DNA of 64,000 bases, from positions 4,708,358 to 4,772,357 of the forward strand of contig CM076671.1 in NCBI GenBank assembly GCA_038496675.1, given 5' to 3'. The position numbers were made by a program, and so were the translations under genes. This stretch comes from Rachycentron canadum. Lineage: Eukaryota; Chordata; Actinopteri; Carangiformes; Rachycentridae. Positions within the stretch are counted from its first letter, which is position 1. Each line of letters starts with the position of its first letter. Below, piece by piece: positions 63,902 to 64,000 of this stretch. Under the pieces are notes generated by a model. That model was not told the DNA's origin. It saw only the letters and a list, made by a program, of their open reading frames with translations, and made no database searches.

Positions 63902-64000
63902 TGCGTGAACAAAGTGTGAGCAGTGTTGTGGTGGTTGTGTTTGAGCTGAGTCGCTGACGTGCTGCTCGTGTTTATTTTATTTTTTTTTTTTGGGGGGGGG

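Larger units (their letters stand above)
62109..64000. other. Low-complexity-rich sequence to the window end
   Basis: Probable first intron of an unassigned gene or intergenic DNA. Contains the (TG)n tract at 62623-62692, a CGTG/CGAG tract near 63030-63060, (GTT)n at about 63269-63290, TAA units near 63502-63520, (TGA)n near 63650-63676 and (GTTT)n at about 63858-63901. The window ends in a T run followed by a G run. No coding exon is supported. Confidence 0.5.

Overview
This is vertebrate nuclear DNA, and a ray-finned (teleost) fish fits best. Every recognisable gene is split into short GT-AG exons coding proteins close to human orthologues. Introns are mostly compact (about 80-1,500 bp), intergenic gaps are 1-4 kb, and dinucleotide and tetranucleotide microsatellites are frequent. 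No prokaryotic operon, CRISPR array or intact transposon was seen. All five identified genes lie on the + strand. Function and residue comparisons come from knowledge of the human orthologues; exon boundaries were assigned by hand from splice consensus, reading frame and protein continuity.

Layout: (1) 1-2372, the 3' ten coding exons of cpb2 (carboxypeptidase B2/TAFI), lacking only the start and signal peptide. (2) 4253-13175, zc3h13, a 19-coding-exon CCCH zinc-finger scaffold of the m6A methyltransferase-associated complex, dominated by Arg/Glu/Ser/Asp repeats; predicted 1,841 aa. (3) 15873-17614, rpl31, 124 aa. (4) 18720-20497, chst10, the HNK-1 sulfotransferase, 362 aa. (5) 24095-54601, map4k4, 31 coding exons, predicted 1,494 aa, with an N-terminal Ste20 kinase, coiled coil, a Pro/Ser-rich variable region and a C-terminal CNH domain; a long 3' UTR probably runs to about 57290. 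(6) 57290-64000, no recognisable protein-coding gene, but CpG-rich DNA with two plausible noncoding first exons (donors after 59076 and 62108), probably the start of a gene that continues outside the window.

The genes do not form a pathway. The arrangement joins a CPB2-ZC3H13 pair (adjacent on human 13q14) to an RPL31-CHST10-MAP4K4 group (human 2q11), with the junction at about 13.2-15.3 kb.

I do not see an undescribed biological system here. The most distinctive signals are a GC-AG intron in zc3h13, a 27-bp perfect inverted repeat in an rpl31 intron, in-frame cassette exons and a possible CNH-less terminal exon in map4k4, uORFs ahead of chst10 and map4k4, an Arg/Ser expansion near the cpb2 active site, and an unassigned CpG-rich promoter region with a cluster of SOX-like motifs.
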